Shown here one piece after another: positions 7,508 to 15,395 of a stretch of 18,192 nt of DNA. The translations under genes were made by a program, and so were the position numbers. The notes under the pieces are model-generated. The model saw only the letters and a program-made list of their open reading frames with translations. It was not told the DNA's origin and did not search any database. Origin of the DNA: Bacteroidales bacterium (GTDB taxonomy: Bacteria > Bacteroidota > Bacteroidia > Bacteroidales > ML635J-15); NCBI GenBank assembly GCA_028701945.1, contig JAQVPT010000030.1, positions 1 to 18,192 on the forward strand, written 5' to 3'. Position 1 is the stretch's first letter, and every line of letters starts with the position of its first letter.

Positions 7508-8431
7508 ATGAAAAAAGTACTTATTGCAACCGAAAAACCTTTTGCTAAAGAAGCAGTTGATAGCATCAAAGAAATTGCTAAAGATGCAGGTTATGAAATT
7601 GTTTTGCTCGAAAAATACACAGAAAAATCGCAGTTATTAAAAGCTGTTGCAGATGTTGATGGAATGATTATCAGAAGCGACAATGCCGACAAAGAAGTTC
7701 TTGATGCAGCTAAAAATCTAAAAGTAGTTGTTAGAGCAGGTGCTGGATTTGACAATATTGACTTAGACGCAGCAACTAAGAATAATATAGTAGCAATGAA
7801 TACTCCTGGACAAAACTCAAATGCAGTTGCAGAGCTTGCTTTTGGAATGATGCTATTTACAGCACGTGGTGGATTTGACGGCAAATCAGGTAGCGAACTA
7901 AGAGAAAAAACTCTCGGAATTCATGCATATGGTAATGTTGGAAAATATGTTGCAGAAATTGCCAAAGGCTTTAACATGAAAGTTTTTGCTTTTGACCCAT
8001 TTGTTAAAGATAGTGATATTGCAGCTGATGGCGTTACACCAGTGAAATCAGTAGAAGATCTTTATAAAAATTGTCAATATGTTTCTCTACATATACCAGC
8101 AAATGATAAAACAAGAAATTCAATAAATAAAGATTTGCTTTCTTTAATGCCTAAAGATGGAGTTTTAATTAATACTGCAAGAAAAGAAGTTATTCACGAA
8201 GAAGATTTGCTAAGTCTAATGGCTGAAAGACCTGACTTTAAATATTTATCAGACATTGCTCCTGATTGTGCCGCAACAATCACAGAAAAATATCCTTGTA
8301 GATCATTATTTACACCAAAGAAAATGGGTGCTCAAACATCTGAAGCTAATATTAATGCTGGTATTGCAGCTATCAACCAAATTATAAATTTCATCGAAAA
8401 AGGTGATGCAACTTTTAAAGTAAACAAATAA
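7508..8431 (+). CDS. serA: D-3-phosphoglycerate dehydrogenase SerA, short Bacteroidetes type
   Basis: 307 residues. It oxidises 3-phosphoglycerate to 3-phosphohydroxypyruvate, the first step of serine synthesis, in the cytoplasm. The D-2-hydroxyacid dehydrogenase fold is visible: RAGAGFDNID (76-85), the Rossmann nucleotide-binding turn GIHAYGNVG (137-145, with Ala where a Gly is usual), catalytic-region INTAR with Arg225 (221-225), and the acidic segment DIAPD (249-253). Two departures: the expected T-P-H-x-G is TPKKMG (269-274), so the catalytic His is replaced by Lys, and there is no ACT regulatory domain (E. coli SerA is 410 residues). Both traits match what I remember of Bacteroides SerA proteins, so they look lineage-specific and not a sign of decay. 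Other family members such as glyoxylate reductase are possible but less likely. It has its own promoter and a strong terminator; serC is not adjacent. Confidence 0.83.
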   Translation: MKKVLIATEKPFAKEAVDSIKEIAKDAGYEIVLLEKYTEKSQLLKAVADVDGMIIRSDNADKEVLDAAKNLKVVVRAGAGFDNIDLDAATKNNIVAMNTPGQNSNAVAELAFGMMLFTARGGFDGKSGSELREKTLGIHAYGNVGKYVAEIAKGFNMKVFAFDPFVKDSDIAADGVTPVKSVEDLYKNCQYVSLHIPANDKTRNSINKDLLSLMPKDGVLINTARKEVIHEEDLLSLMAERPDFKYLSDIAPDCAATITEKYPCRSLFTPKKMGAQTSEANINAGIAAINQIINFIEKGDATFKVNK

Positions 8432-8446
8432 AAATACTAATAAATT

Positions 8447-8484
8447 AAAAAGCCAGCTATTAAATTTAATAGCTGGCTTTTTTT
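8447..8484 (+). terminator. Strong rho-independent terminator after serA, probably bidirectional
   Basis: A perfect inverted repeat of 14 nt per arm (8451-8464 with 8465-8478, core AGCCAGCTATT / AATAGCTGGCT) starts 19 nt after the serA stop. It is preceded by AAAA and followed by a run of seven T (8478-8484). The A-tract on the other side supplies a T-run for minus-strand transcripts from the kinase operon, although that stop is about 315 nt away. Confidence 0.88.
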
Positions 8485-8733
8485 GTAATATCGTACCAGT
8501 CAAACAGTTGATCTAGGTTTACTTCTTTCATTTATTTCGGCGCCGCTAAACACAACACATTAGATCGTGGCTGTGCTACTAGCTTACTACCAAAGTGAGT
8601 ATCCCGCTCAACTGGTATTCGATAATTTTTGCATTCAGTAATCGGTAAGATTTTAGCAAGTTTTGTATTTATTGCGTGCAAAAACGTTTCAAACAAGCGA
8701 ACAGAAGAACATGCGAAGTGAAAACAGAAAACC
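8485..8733. other. Non-coding stretch with a GC-richer island; possible dispersed repeat or gene relic
   Basis: This gap between the serA terminator and the 8-bp array holds no gene I can support. Bases 8521-8640 contain 49 G/C of 120 (about 41%), noticeably richer than most flanking intergenic DNA, and include the palindrome CGGCGCCG at 8538-8545, rare in such AT-rich sequence. A 68-codon minus-strand frame (8532-8738) spans it, but it has no recognisable domain and its start lies next to the repeat array. It may be a dispersed intergenic element or an old gene fragment. Confidence 0.35.
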
Positions 8734-8790
8734 GACAAACTGATAAACTGATTAACTGATAAATCGATTAACTGATCAACCGATGAACTG
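8734..8790. repeat. Degenerate 8-bp tandem repeat, seven units (consensus GATNAACT)
   Basis: Seven consecutive 8-mers, each starting with GA and six of them with GAT, follow the consensus GATNAACT. The units differ mainly at position 4, with a few other substitutions but no length changes. The array ends 8 bp before the last codon (stop) of the histidine kinase gene. On the minus strand it reads as repeated AGTTNATC and so lies just downstream of the kinase stop codon. Confidence 0.75.
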
Positions 8791-8798
8791 TATTTCGT

Positions 8799-11700
8799 TT
8801 ATTCGCTTATATAAATAGGAATATCAATTACGAATTCTGTTCCTTTATCTTCTTCCGTATTAAAGAGAATAGTCGCATTATTGCTTATTAATATGCTTTT
8901 AACCATGCTTAGTCCTAATCCCATACCTGATGATTTTGTTGTAAAATTAGGTTGGAAAATCTTAGGTACCATCGATTGACTTATTCCGCAGCCGTTATCA
9001 ATAACCTTGGCAATATATGAGTTATCAACCTCCTCAAGGCTTATAATTATTTTGCCATATCTATTATCTGGGATTGCCTGAATACTATTTTTTACAAGAT
9101 TTGTGAACACACGTATCATTTGTTCTTTGTCAGCATTTATCAGACCTTCAGTTTTTATGCTAAATTTTGCATCAATTTCAACATCTTCAGTAGTTTCGTA
9201 AAGCTGCACGGTTGTTAAGATAATGTCTTTAATATTTATAATTTCTTTCCGCGATACTGGCATTTTTGCAAAATTACTAAATTCAGAAGCGATTCCCGAT
9301 AAAACATCTATTTGTTCAATAAGGTTCTTCGATACTTTCCGATAAGTTTTTTCCCAATTCTCATCTTTTTTATCATAGGCTCTTTCAAGATATTGAACAC
9401 TTAATTTCATTGGTGTAAGCGGATTTTTAATTTCATGGGCAATTTGTTTCGCCATTTCTCTCCACGCCATTTCACGCTCAGATTGTGCAAGCTTATTTGC
9501 CGATTCGCTCAATTCATCAACTTTGCGATTATATTCTCGAATAAGTCCGCCGAGCTCATCATTTTTTGTGTAAACAATTTTTTCGGCTTTCTTTTTTATG
9601 TCCATTGATCGTATTTTATCCTGTATTATTACTAACGGACGTGTTAATTGACGAGAAATAAAGATACCTATTATAATAGATATCAATATTAAGGCAAGAA
9701 AAACATTTGAAATTGCAATTACAAAATTTGATATTTCCTCTTTAAACTCATTTTGTCGTGCAAAATACGGCAAATTTAAATAGGCAATTATTTCGTTATC
9801 ATAATTTCTAAATGGAACATAAGCCGACAAGTAAGAAGTATTATCAATATTCTCGTTAATTACAACATTTCCTGCATTATTGATTTTAAGTGCTTTGTAT
9901 GCCTTGAAGTCCAGATATCTGCCTTTTAATCCTTTGTCGTAAAGTTCTATTCTTGATGAAGAAAGCAAAATCCCATCGAGGTCATAAATATTTATATCAG
10001 TATAAAAAACATTAGAATATTTTACCAAAAGTGTATTTAGAAACTCCGCATTTGCATAATCAAGTTTTTGTTGAGTACCAATACTCTGTTCTAATTCAAC
10101 CAAAACCGAATGCACTTTGTCTTGTAAAGTTTCTTTTTGTTTGTTTTTATATCCTTGAATAATAAAAAATATTGATATAGTACCGGTGAGTATTAGCGAG
10201 AGAATCAAAATTGTAATGAACGATATCTGTATTTTTGTTTTTAGATTAATGCCCTTTTTAAAATACCCTTTTGAAATATTAATAATTAGCCATATTAAAT
10301 TAAGAATAATAAACAAAAATGATGAAATATAGGTAAAAGCAACTAACTCGTTTGAGTACTGTGTGTCGGGTTTGCTCAAAATGATAAGATTTTCTTCATC
10401 AGGGCGATACTTAAAATGGATGTAACCATCTTTTACGTTGTAAGAATACTCACTAGTGTCGCTTTCCTGTGGTTTAAGTGTGAATCTGTATTTATAGTCA
10501 CCCTTGCTGCTAATAAGATGACCTTTATTATATTTTGCATAATTGTAATCTCTAGAAGTCTTTTTTACCGACAATTTCTTGTCCAATAACAATTCTGGAT
10601 AACCAAGTCCCTCGCTAAAAATTTTCGAGTTTAATTCAATGTAAATATTAATAAACGTAGAATCCAACAACATTGAGCTTATCTCGCCCATGTACGATAT
10701 GCGTCCATTGTGATTGTCAAGAAAATAGAAGTTTGACCCTGGAATTATTATCCCATCGTCGTCAATTTGGTTGCGAAAAAAATCGAAACACTCCACCGAT
10801 AACATTTCAGGTTCAATAAATAAACTATCACTACATTGACAAATAGTCGTTTGTATTTCATACTTATTAAAATATCTCTTTGATAAAAGAATTTTATTTA
10901 CAATCGACTGTATTTGTTTGAAGTCTTGACTAAGAACTGAACTATTAAGGGCTTCGCTTAATTTTATCTCGTCATAGGCTTGTTTAAGAAAAAACTCGGC
11001 ACCGACATCTCTTTCTGCTGCTAAATTGTATGTAATCACTTTGTAAGTGTCTATTTCCTTTTTGTTACTCAGTCGTGAAAAATGCTCCGAGGTTATCAGA
11101 GCAACTGGAATCAGAATTATTACACTCAAAAAATAATTTACTTCTTGTTTTGTGGAGATGTATGCCAAACTAATCCATAAAATTAAGAAAAGCAGGTTAA
11201 AAATTACAATTGTATAGTTTCCGTAGTCGCCATTTAATCCAGCTATAGTTGAATAAATATATAATAATATTAATGTTATTAAGATTGTAATAAAAGACAA
11301 AACCTCCTCAAAATTGCGCATCAACCGATAAAGTATCAACAAAAAGCCTACAATTATCATTACAATTATTGATGAGCCAAGAATACTGTAAATGTCAAGA
11401 TTTAGAATATTTTCAAACCCAAATGATATGGACGAATTCCAAACTAAACCGAAAAAAAGTTCAGATATTAATTTTCCTAAAAAAAACATAATCAGTGCCA
11501 CTGAGATACTGAAAATTAATTTTGGGAAATGTCCTGTTTTGATATTGATTTTGGGCTTAAAAAAGAGAAATAGAAAACCTGCAAAAGCAATAAAGAAGAA
11601 AACATTTATCAGATAATCGCCAAGTGAAGGCATCCAAAATGATTCGGCGAATAATTCTGGACTAAAAAGCTTAAACCCAATAAAACTTTGGGAAAAATCA

Positions 11701-12494
11701 TATTTTAGCATCAGAAATCTAAGACCCGATAACAAAATCAAAAATGTAAGCGTAAAAACACCGTTTAACTTCCGATATTTTTTTGAAAATGAAGCGAACA
11801 GCACAAATAAAAATAAGACGGCAAGAAATCCACTTAATAAACACGTGAAATGATAAAATGTAAATGGTTGACCTTCTTCATAAATATTGTCAGGCAAGCT
11901 TATAAAGAAACACTCATTGTTATCATTCACATTAAAACATATTTTATAACTGTTGTCTAAGGAATCAATATTAATACTGGCTTTTGTATGCAACCTAAAT
12001 CCTGAAAAAAACTCATTCTTCAGAATATCGTTTTCGTACGAATATTCCTTTTTTACTCTAAATAAACCGACTAAATGCCAATCGTCTCCATCAATTGAGT
12101 TGCAAATATACCAGCCATTATTAAGATTGATAAGCCCTCTGTCAAAAAAGCCATAGGTAGTACTTGTTGGCAGTGGTATGTCGTTTGTTGTCCAACACTT
12201 TAGTTCGTTATCTCGATATAAAAAGAACCCTATACCATCTTCGTTAAAGGCATCTGTTGATTCATCATAAAAGCATTTTTCTGCATCTTCATGATTTTCG
12301 ATAAGTTTTTCTGAAATGTGCTTACATTGAGATTCAAGAAGTCTAATTTTTTCGCTTATTACAGTTTCGATGTGCTCAACATTTATCTGATTGTGATCTT
12401 CTATTTTTGGTAATTTTGACCCATAAATACTTAGAAAACTTGAAGTTACAAGAAGAGCAAAGATAATAATAATATGCAGCGATTTAATTCTCAT
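8799..12494 (-). CDS. Large multi-membrane-segment sensor histidine kinase (NtrY-like core)
   Basis: 1231 residues. Order: TM1 (about 7-25); extracytoplasmic domain (26-212); a bundle of about eight membrane segments (213-470); a second soluble, probably extracytoplasmic region (about 475-730); two more segments (about 733-755, 773-795); a sensor domain (about 796-920); a last membrane segment (921-945); HAMP (946 to about 998); HisKA with phospho-accepting His1020 in AHEIKNPLTPMKLSVQYL; HATPase with N-box Asn1136, DNGCG at 1166-1170 and GMGLGL at 1190-1195. All kinase boxes are intact, so it should be active. The core resembles NtrY-type kinases, but the long N-terminal half matches only a Bacteroidetes-type architecture I recall as uncharacterised. 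The start (12492-12494) is 2 nt after the rlmH stop, so the two are co-transcribed. No response regulator is encoded nearby, so its partner and signal are unknown. Confidence 0.9.
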   Translation of the reverse strand: MRIKSLHIIIIFALLVTSSFLSIYGSKLPKIEDHNQINVEHIETVISEKIRLLESQCKHISEKLIENHEDAEKCFYDESTDAFNEDGIGFFLYRDNELKCWTTNDIPLPTSTTYGFFDRGLINLNNGWYICNSIDGDDWHLVGLFRVKKEYSYENDILKNEFFSGFRLHTKASINIDSLDNSYKICFNVNDNNECFFISLPDNIYEEGQPFTFYHFTCLLSGFLAVLFLFVLFASFSKKYRKLNGVFTLTFLILLSGLRFLMLKYDFSQSFIGFKLFSPELFAESFWMPSLGDYLINVFFFIAFAGFLFLFFKPKINIKTGHFPKLIFSISVALIMFFLGKLISELFFGLVWNSSISFGFENILNLDIYSILGSSIIVMIIVGFLLILYRLMRNFEEVLSFITILITLILLYIYSTIAGLNGDYGNYTIVIFNLLFLILWISLAYISTKQEVNYFLSVIILIPVALITSEHFSRLSNKKEIDTYKVITYNLAAERDVGAEFFLKQAYDEIKLSEALNSSVLSQDFKQIQSIVNKILLSKRYFNKYEIQTTICQCSDSLFIEPEMLSVECFDFFRNQIDDDGIIIPGSNFYFLDNHNGRISYMGEISSMLLDSTFINIYIELNSKIFSEGLGYPELLLDKKLSVKKTSRDYNYAKYNKGHLISSKGDYKYRFTLKPQESDTSEYSYNVKDGYIHFKYRPDEENLIILSKPDTQYSNELVAFTYISSFLFIILNLIWLIINISKGYFKKGINLKTKIQISFITILILSLILTGTISIFFIIQGYKNKQKETLQDKVHSVLVELEQSIGTQQKLDYANAEFLNTLLVKYSNVFYTDINIYDLDGILLSSSRIELYDKGLKGRYLDFKAYKALKINNAGNVVINENIDNTSYLSAYVPFRNYDNEIIAYLNLPYFARQNEFKEEISNFVIAISNVFLALILISIIIGIFISRQLTRPLVIIQDKIRSMDIKKKAEKIVYTKNDELGGLIREYNRKVDELSESANKLAQSEREMAWREMAKQIAHEIKNPLTPMKLSVQYLERAYDKKDENWEKTYRKVSKNLIEQIDVLSGIASEFSNFAKMPVSRKEIINIKDIILTTVQLYETTEDVEIDAKFSIKTEGLINADKEQMIRVFTNLVKNSIQAIPDNRYGKIIISLEEVDNSYIAKVIDNGCGISQSMVPKIFQPNFTTKSSGMGLGLSMVKSILISNNATILFNTEEDKGTEFVIDIPIYISE

Positions 12495-12496
12495 TT

Positions 12497-12970
12497 TTAA
12501 TCATGATGATATGGTTCATTGTTTAAAATGCTAAAAGCTCTGTACAATTGTTCGGCAAATATTATACGTACTAATTGGTGTGAAAAGGTCATTTTTGATA
12601 ATGATATTTTTGTATTAGCACGTTTATACACATCTTCCGAAAAACCATAAGGACCTCCAACGACAAAGATAAGGTTTTTAACACCTGAAACAAGTGTTTT
12701 ATTTAAAAAACCTGCAAAGTCTTTTGAGTCTGTTTGTTTGCCTTTTTCATCAAGAAGCACCATTTTATCGGCGGTAGATACCTCTGCCAATATCTTTTCG
12801 CCTTCAAGAATCTTTTGAACACTCTCACTCATATTTTTTGAGTTTTTAATGTCTTTGATGATTTTAATCTCAAATTTACAATATCTTTTTATCCTTTTTT
12901 CATATTCTGCGACACCTGCTTCGATATGATTTTTATCTGTTTTACCGACTAGTATTAATTGTATATTCAT
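12497..12970 (-). CDS. rlmH: 23S rRNA (pseudouridine1915-N3)-methyltransferase RlmH
   Basis: 157 residues, the standard RlmH length. This SPOUT-class enzyme methylates pseudouridine 1915 in helix 69 of 23S rRNA on assembled 70S ribosomes, using S-adenosylmethionine. Diagnostic sequence: FVVGGPYGF (102-110, the knot cofactor loop), LSKMTFSHQLVR (124-135) and the C-terminal PYHHD (153-157; PYHxE in E. coli). The ATG at 12968-12970 begins MNIQLILVGK, the usual start. It leads a two-gene minus-strand operon with the giant kinase and is divergent from the DUF4783-nadC-yihY operon; the rlmH / DUF4783 / nadC neighbourhood recurs in Bacteroidetes as far as I remember. The 131-bp divergent region holds only imperfect -7 matches (TATCTTTA on the minus strand at 12993-13000), so I do not call a promoter. 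Confidence 0.95.
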   Translation of the reverse strand: MNIQLILVGKTDKNHIEAGVAEYEKRIKRYCKFEIKIIKDIKNSKNMSESVQKILEGEKILAEVSTADKMVLLDEKGKQTDSKDFAGFLNKTLVSGVKNLIFVVGGPYGFSEDVYKRANTKISLSKMTFSHQLVRIIFAEQLYRAFSILNNEPYHHD

Positions 12971-13101
12971 AATTTATAAAAAATTTGGTCATAAAGATAC
13001 TTGAAAGATTTAAATTATTCGTATCTTGCGTTTTAAATATTTGGTTTGGTTTTTGCAATCAATTTTGAAAATTGTAAAGTAAAACGATAAAAAATTAAGT
13101 A

Positions 13102-13500
13102 ATGAGAAAAATTAAAGTATTACTAGTTGTGGTAATTTTGGCAAGTGCACTTGGCTTAAGTGCTTTACCTATTTTTGATATCCCACCCAAGATTTTTGAT
13201 TCCATGAAAGTTGGAAATGCCATTGAATTATCTAAACATTTTAATTCTTCGGTCGAGTTAGTTATTCTTGACAAAGAAGACGTTTACAGTAAACAACAGG
13301 CAGAACAAATTTTGAAAAGTTTCTTTGATAAAAATAAATCAAAAAGTTTTACGCTATTACACCAAGGAGGAAAAGAAGGGGCACAATATGCCATTGGAAA
13401 TCTCGAAACAATAAGCGGAAAAACATACAGAGTTTATTTTCTTGTCAAAGAAAGCGGAGGTAAGCCACTAATTCATCAAATGAGAATCGAAGAAGAATGA
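13102..13500 (+). CDS. DUF4783 family secreted protein
   Basis: 132 residues with a signal peptide (MRKIKVLLVVVILASALGLSA, cleavage near 21). The mature part begins with a helical segment (PPKIFDSMKVGNAIELSKHF) followed by beta-rich sequence containing the motif EQILKSFFDKNKSKSFTLLH (68-87). Size, signal peptide, this pattern and position directly before nadC match the Bacteroidetes family DUF4783, which looks like a small NTF2-like fold. No catalytic residues are obvious and the role is unknown. Its stop overlaps the nadC start (ATGA, 13497-13500), so a small periplasmic protein is translationally linked to a cytoplasmic NAD enzyme. No perfect promoter is visible upstream; the nearest -7-like box, CAATTTTG at 13060-13067, has poorly spaced TTG partners. 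Confidence 0.82.
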   Translation: MRKIKVLLVVVILASALGLSALPIFDIPPKIFDSMKVGNAIELSKHFNSSVELVILDKEDVYSKQQAEQILKSFFDKNKSKSFTLLHQGGKEGAQYAIGNLETISGKTYRVYFLVKESGGKPLIHQMRIEEE

Positions 13501-14342
13501 TCCCTGAAAAATATTTATTATCTCTTATAGAAAGAGCTTATAAGGAGGATGTTGGTAATGGAGACCATTCCTCCTTATGCTGCATTAATAAAAATGAACC
13601 GGGTAGTGCTTTTTTATTGGTTAAAGAAGAAGGTATTATTGCAGGTATAGAAGTTGCAAAGAAAGTTTTAGATTATTTCTCTAAGGAAATTAATATCCGA
13701 ACCTTTTTTAATGATGGGCAAAATGTTAAACCTGGCGATATTGTGTTCGAGCTTACTGGACCACAGTTAGATATTCTTACTGCCGAAAGAACTATGCTTA
13801 ACTTCATGCAACGTATGAGTGGAATAGCGACCGAAACAAACAAGTATGTTCAAGAACTGGAAGGATTTAAAACAAAAATATTAGATACCCGTAAAACAAC
13901 TCCTGGATTACGCTTAATCGAAAAAGAAGCCGTACGCATTGGGGGTGGACAAAACCACCGTGCTGGACTCTACGATATGATTATGCTAAAAGATAATCAC
14001 ATAGATTTTGCTGGAAGCATTGAAAAGGCAATCATAATGGCGAATGATTATCTAAAAACTAAAAAAATTGACATTAAAATTGAGGTGGAAACTCGCACAA
14101 TTAATGATGTTGAGGAAGTTCTCCGCATTGGCAAAATAAATCGAATAATGCTGGATAATTTTAGTCCAGAACTAACACGTAAAGCAGTTAAACTTATTAA
14201 TGGTAGATTTGAAGTAGAATCAAGTGGTGGAATAACAATAGACAATCTTAGAACCTATGCCGAATGTGGAGTCGATTACATTTCTGTAGGAGCGATTACT
14301 CATCATATTAAAAGCCTAGATTTAAGCCTTAAAGCTGTATGA
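13497..14342 (+). CDS. nadC: Nicotinate-nucleotide pyrophosphorylase (quinolinate phosphoribosyltransferase) NadC
   Basis: 281 residues, typical length. It converts quinolinate and PRPP to nicotinate mononucleotide, pyrophosphate and CO2, feeding NadD. The family signatures are all present: ERTMLNFMQRMSGIAT (98-113), DTRKTTPG (130-137), GGGQNHR (149-155), LKDNH (164-168), EVE (196-198), MLDN (218-221), ESSGGI (241-246) and SVGAITH (264-270). The basic residues that hold the quinolinate carboxylates and the PRPP phosphates (Arg132, Lys133, His154, Arg155, Lys165) are intact, so the enzyme should be active. It is the middle gene of an overlapping trio; ATG at 13497 overlaps the DUF4783 stop and its own stop (14340-14342) overlaps the yihY start. 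nadA and nadB are not in the window. Identification is firm. Confidence 0.96.
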   Translation: MIPEKYLLSLIERAYKEDVGNGDHSSLCCINKNEPGSAFLLVKEEGIIAGIEVAKKVLDYFSKEINIRTFFNDGQNVKPGDIVFELTGPQLDILTAERTMLNFMQRMSGIATETNKYVQELEGFKTKILDTRKTTPGLRLIEKEAVRIGGGQNHRAGLYDMIMLKDNHIDFAGSIEKAIIMANDYLKTKKIDIKIEVETRTINDVEEVLRIGKINRIMLDNFSPELTRKAVKLINGRFEVESSGGITIDNLRTYAECGVDYISVGAITHHIKSLDLSLKAV

Positions 14343-15286
14343 TAAACTTTATTAAAGAACAAAAACAGCGATTAGAAAAACAAATAGTAAAAGTAAGTAA
14401 AAAAATAATCATTCCTGGATTTAGAGGATATTCGCTCCATTATGTTAGTTTATTCTTTTTTAAAGGAATTCAAGAGGGGGCAATCTCTATGAGAGCTTCA
14501 AGTGCCGCATTTAACATGTTTATCGCTATATTTCCAGCACTAATCTTCTTTTTTTCTCTTATCCCATTTATCCCACTCCAGAATTTCCAATATGAGCTTT
14601 TTAGCATTTTGGCCGAAGTATTGCCAGACTCTGCATATAGTTTGCTACACGAAACAATATCTGACACAATTCTCAATCAGCGAAGTAGTATATTGTCTAT
14701 CGGTTTTTTACTCATGTTATTCTTTGCATCAAACGGAATTTTGTCATTTATCGATGCATTTAATTATTCATATCACCATGTTGACTCACGAAATTGGATA
14801 AGCAAAAGACTTATTTCGGTTTTATTAATTGTTATAATTAGTGTATTACTGCTTTTGGCTATATCACTAATAGTTGTTGGAAGCAATTATTTTTTAGAAT
14901 TCATGGGAGACCATCAGTTTAAAGAAAAGTACAGTAGTGCATTATTCTTCGTAATAGGTGTTTTTAAATGGTTGCTCGTTATTGGTTTATATTTCTTAGC
15001 GATTTCATTTCTATATTTTCTTGCTCCAGCAAAGAAAAGCCGTTTTAGATTTATTACTCCAGGAGCAATTTTTGCAACCTTTTTGCAAGTAATATCATCC
15101 TTAGGATTTGCATATTATGTTAACAATTTTGCACAGTACAACAAACTTTACGGTTCAATAGGTACAATTATAGTGCTTATGCTTTTGTTCTATATTATTG
15201 CATTGGCTTTAATACTCGGCTTTGAACTAAATGCCAGTATCCTTAGTGGCAATGAAAAATTTGCTATAAAAAGGCTACGAAAATAA
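14339..15286 (+). CDS. YihY/BrkB-type integral membrane protein
   Basis: 315 residues with about six membrane segments (near 57-79, 114-137, 157-182, 201-230, 240-262 and 273-296). The order of features fits the YihY/BrkB family: an early G-[AI]-x-x-x-R-A-S-x-x-A-[FY] stretch (GAISMRASSAAFNMF, 47-61), the F-P-A segment before the first hydrophobic run, FNYSYH (141-146), a P-A-x-x-x-x-x-x-F-x-x-x-x-P-G pattern (230-242) and YNKLYGSIG (267-275) before the last segment. The family was once misnamed ribonuclease BN; the nuclease is a different gene, and transport or lipid-related roles have been suggested without agreement. It should be in the inner membrane. The start overlaps the nadC stop by 4 nt, so it is the last gene of that operon. 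No hairpin terminator follows, only a T-rich stretch. Confidence 0.9.
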   Translation: MINFIKEQKQRLEKQIVKVSKKIIIPGFRGYSLHYVSLFFFKGIQEGAISMRASSAAFNMFIAIFPALIFFFSLIPFIPLQNFQYELFSILAEVLPDSAYSLLHETISDTILNQRSSILSIGFLLMLFFASNGILSFIDAFNYSYHHVDSRNWISKRLISVLLIVIISVLLLLAISLIVVGSNYFLEFMGDHQFKEKYSSALFFVIGVFKWLLVIGLYFLAISFLYFLAPAKKSRFRFITPGAIFATFLQVISSLGFAYYVNNFAQYNKLYGSIGTIIVLMLLFYIIALALILGFELNASILSGNEKFAIKRLRK

Positions 15287-15307
15287 AATTTGCATGTGTT
15301 TTTTTAT

Positions 15308-15315
15308 TATTTTTG
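15308..15315 (+). promoter_or_regulatory. Candidate -7 element for the T9SS cargo gene
   Basis: TATTTTTG matches TAnnTTTG exactly. The nearest upstream TTTG (15289-15292) is only 15 nt away, shorter than the usual 19-21, so the promoter is uncertain. If used, the leader would be about 75 nt. Confidence 0.35.
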
Positions 15316-15395
15316 AAAATTGATAGGGCTTTTAAGTAAACCAATTACAAATTTTAGCGTCTAAGTTGCAGAAAATATTTATAAAACTTAAAAAA

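Noticed and set aside
8532..8738. 68-codon minus-strand frame over the GC-richer island
   Set aside because: No recognisable family, start next to the octamer array, no promoter; composition alone does not make it a gene.
13040..13067. TTTG ... CAATTTTG as promoter of the DUF4783 operon
   Set aside because: One mismatch in the -7 box and a 16-nt spacer, outside the usual range.
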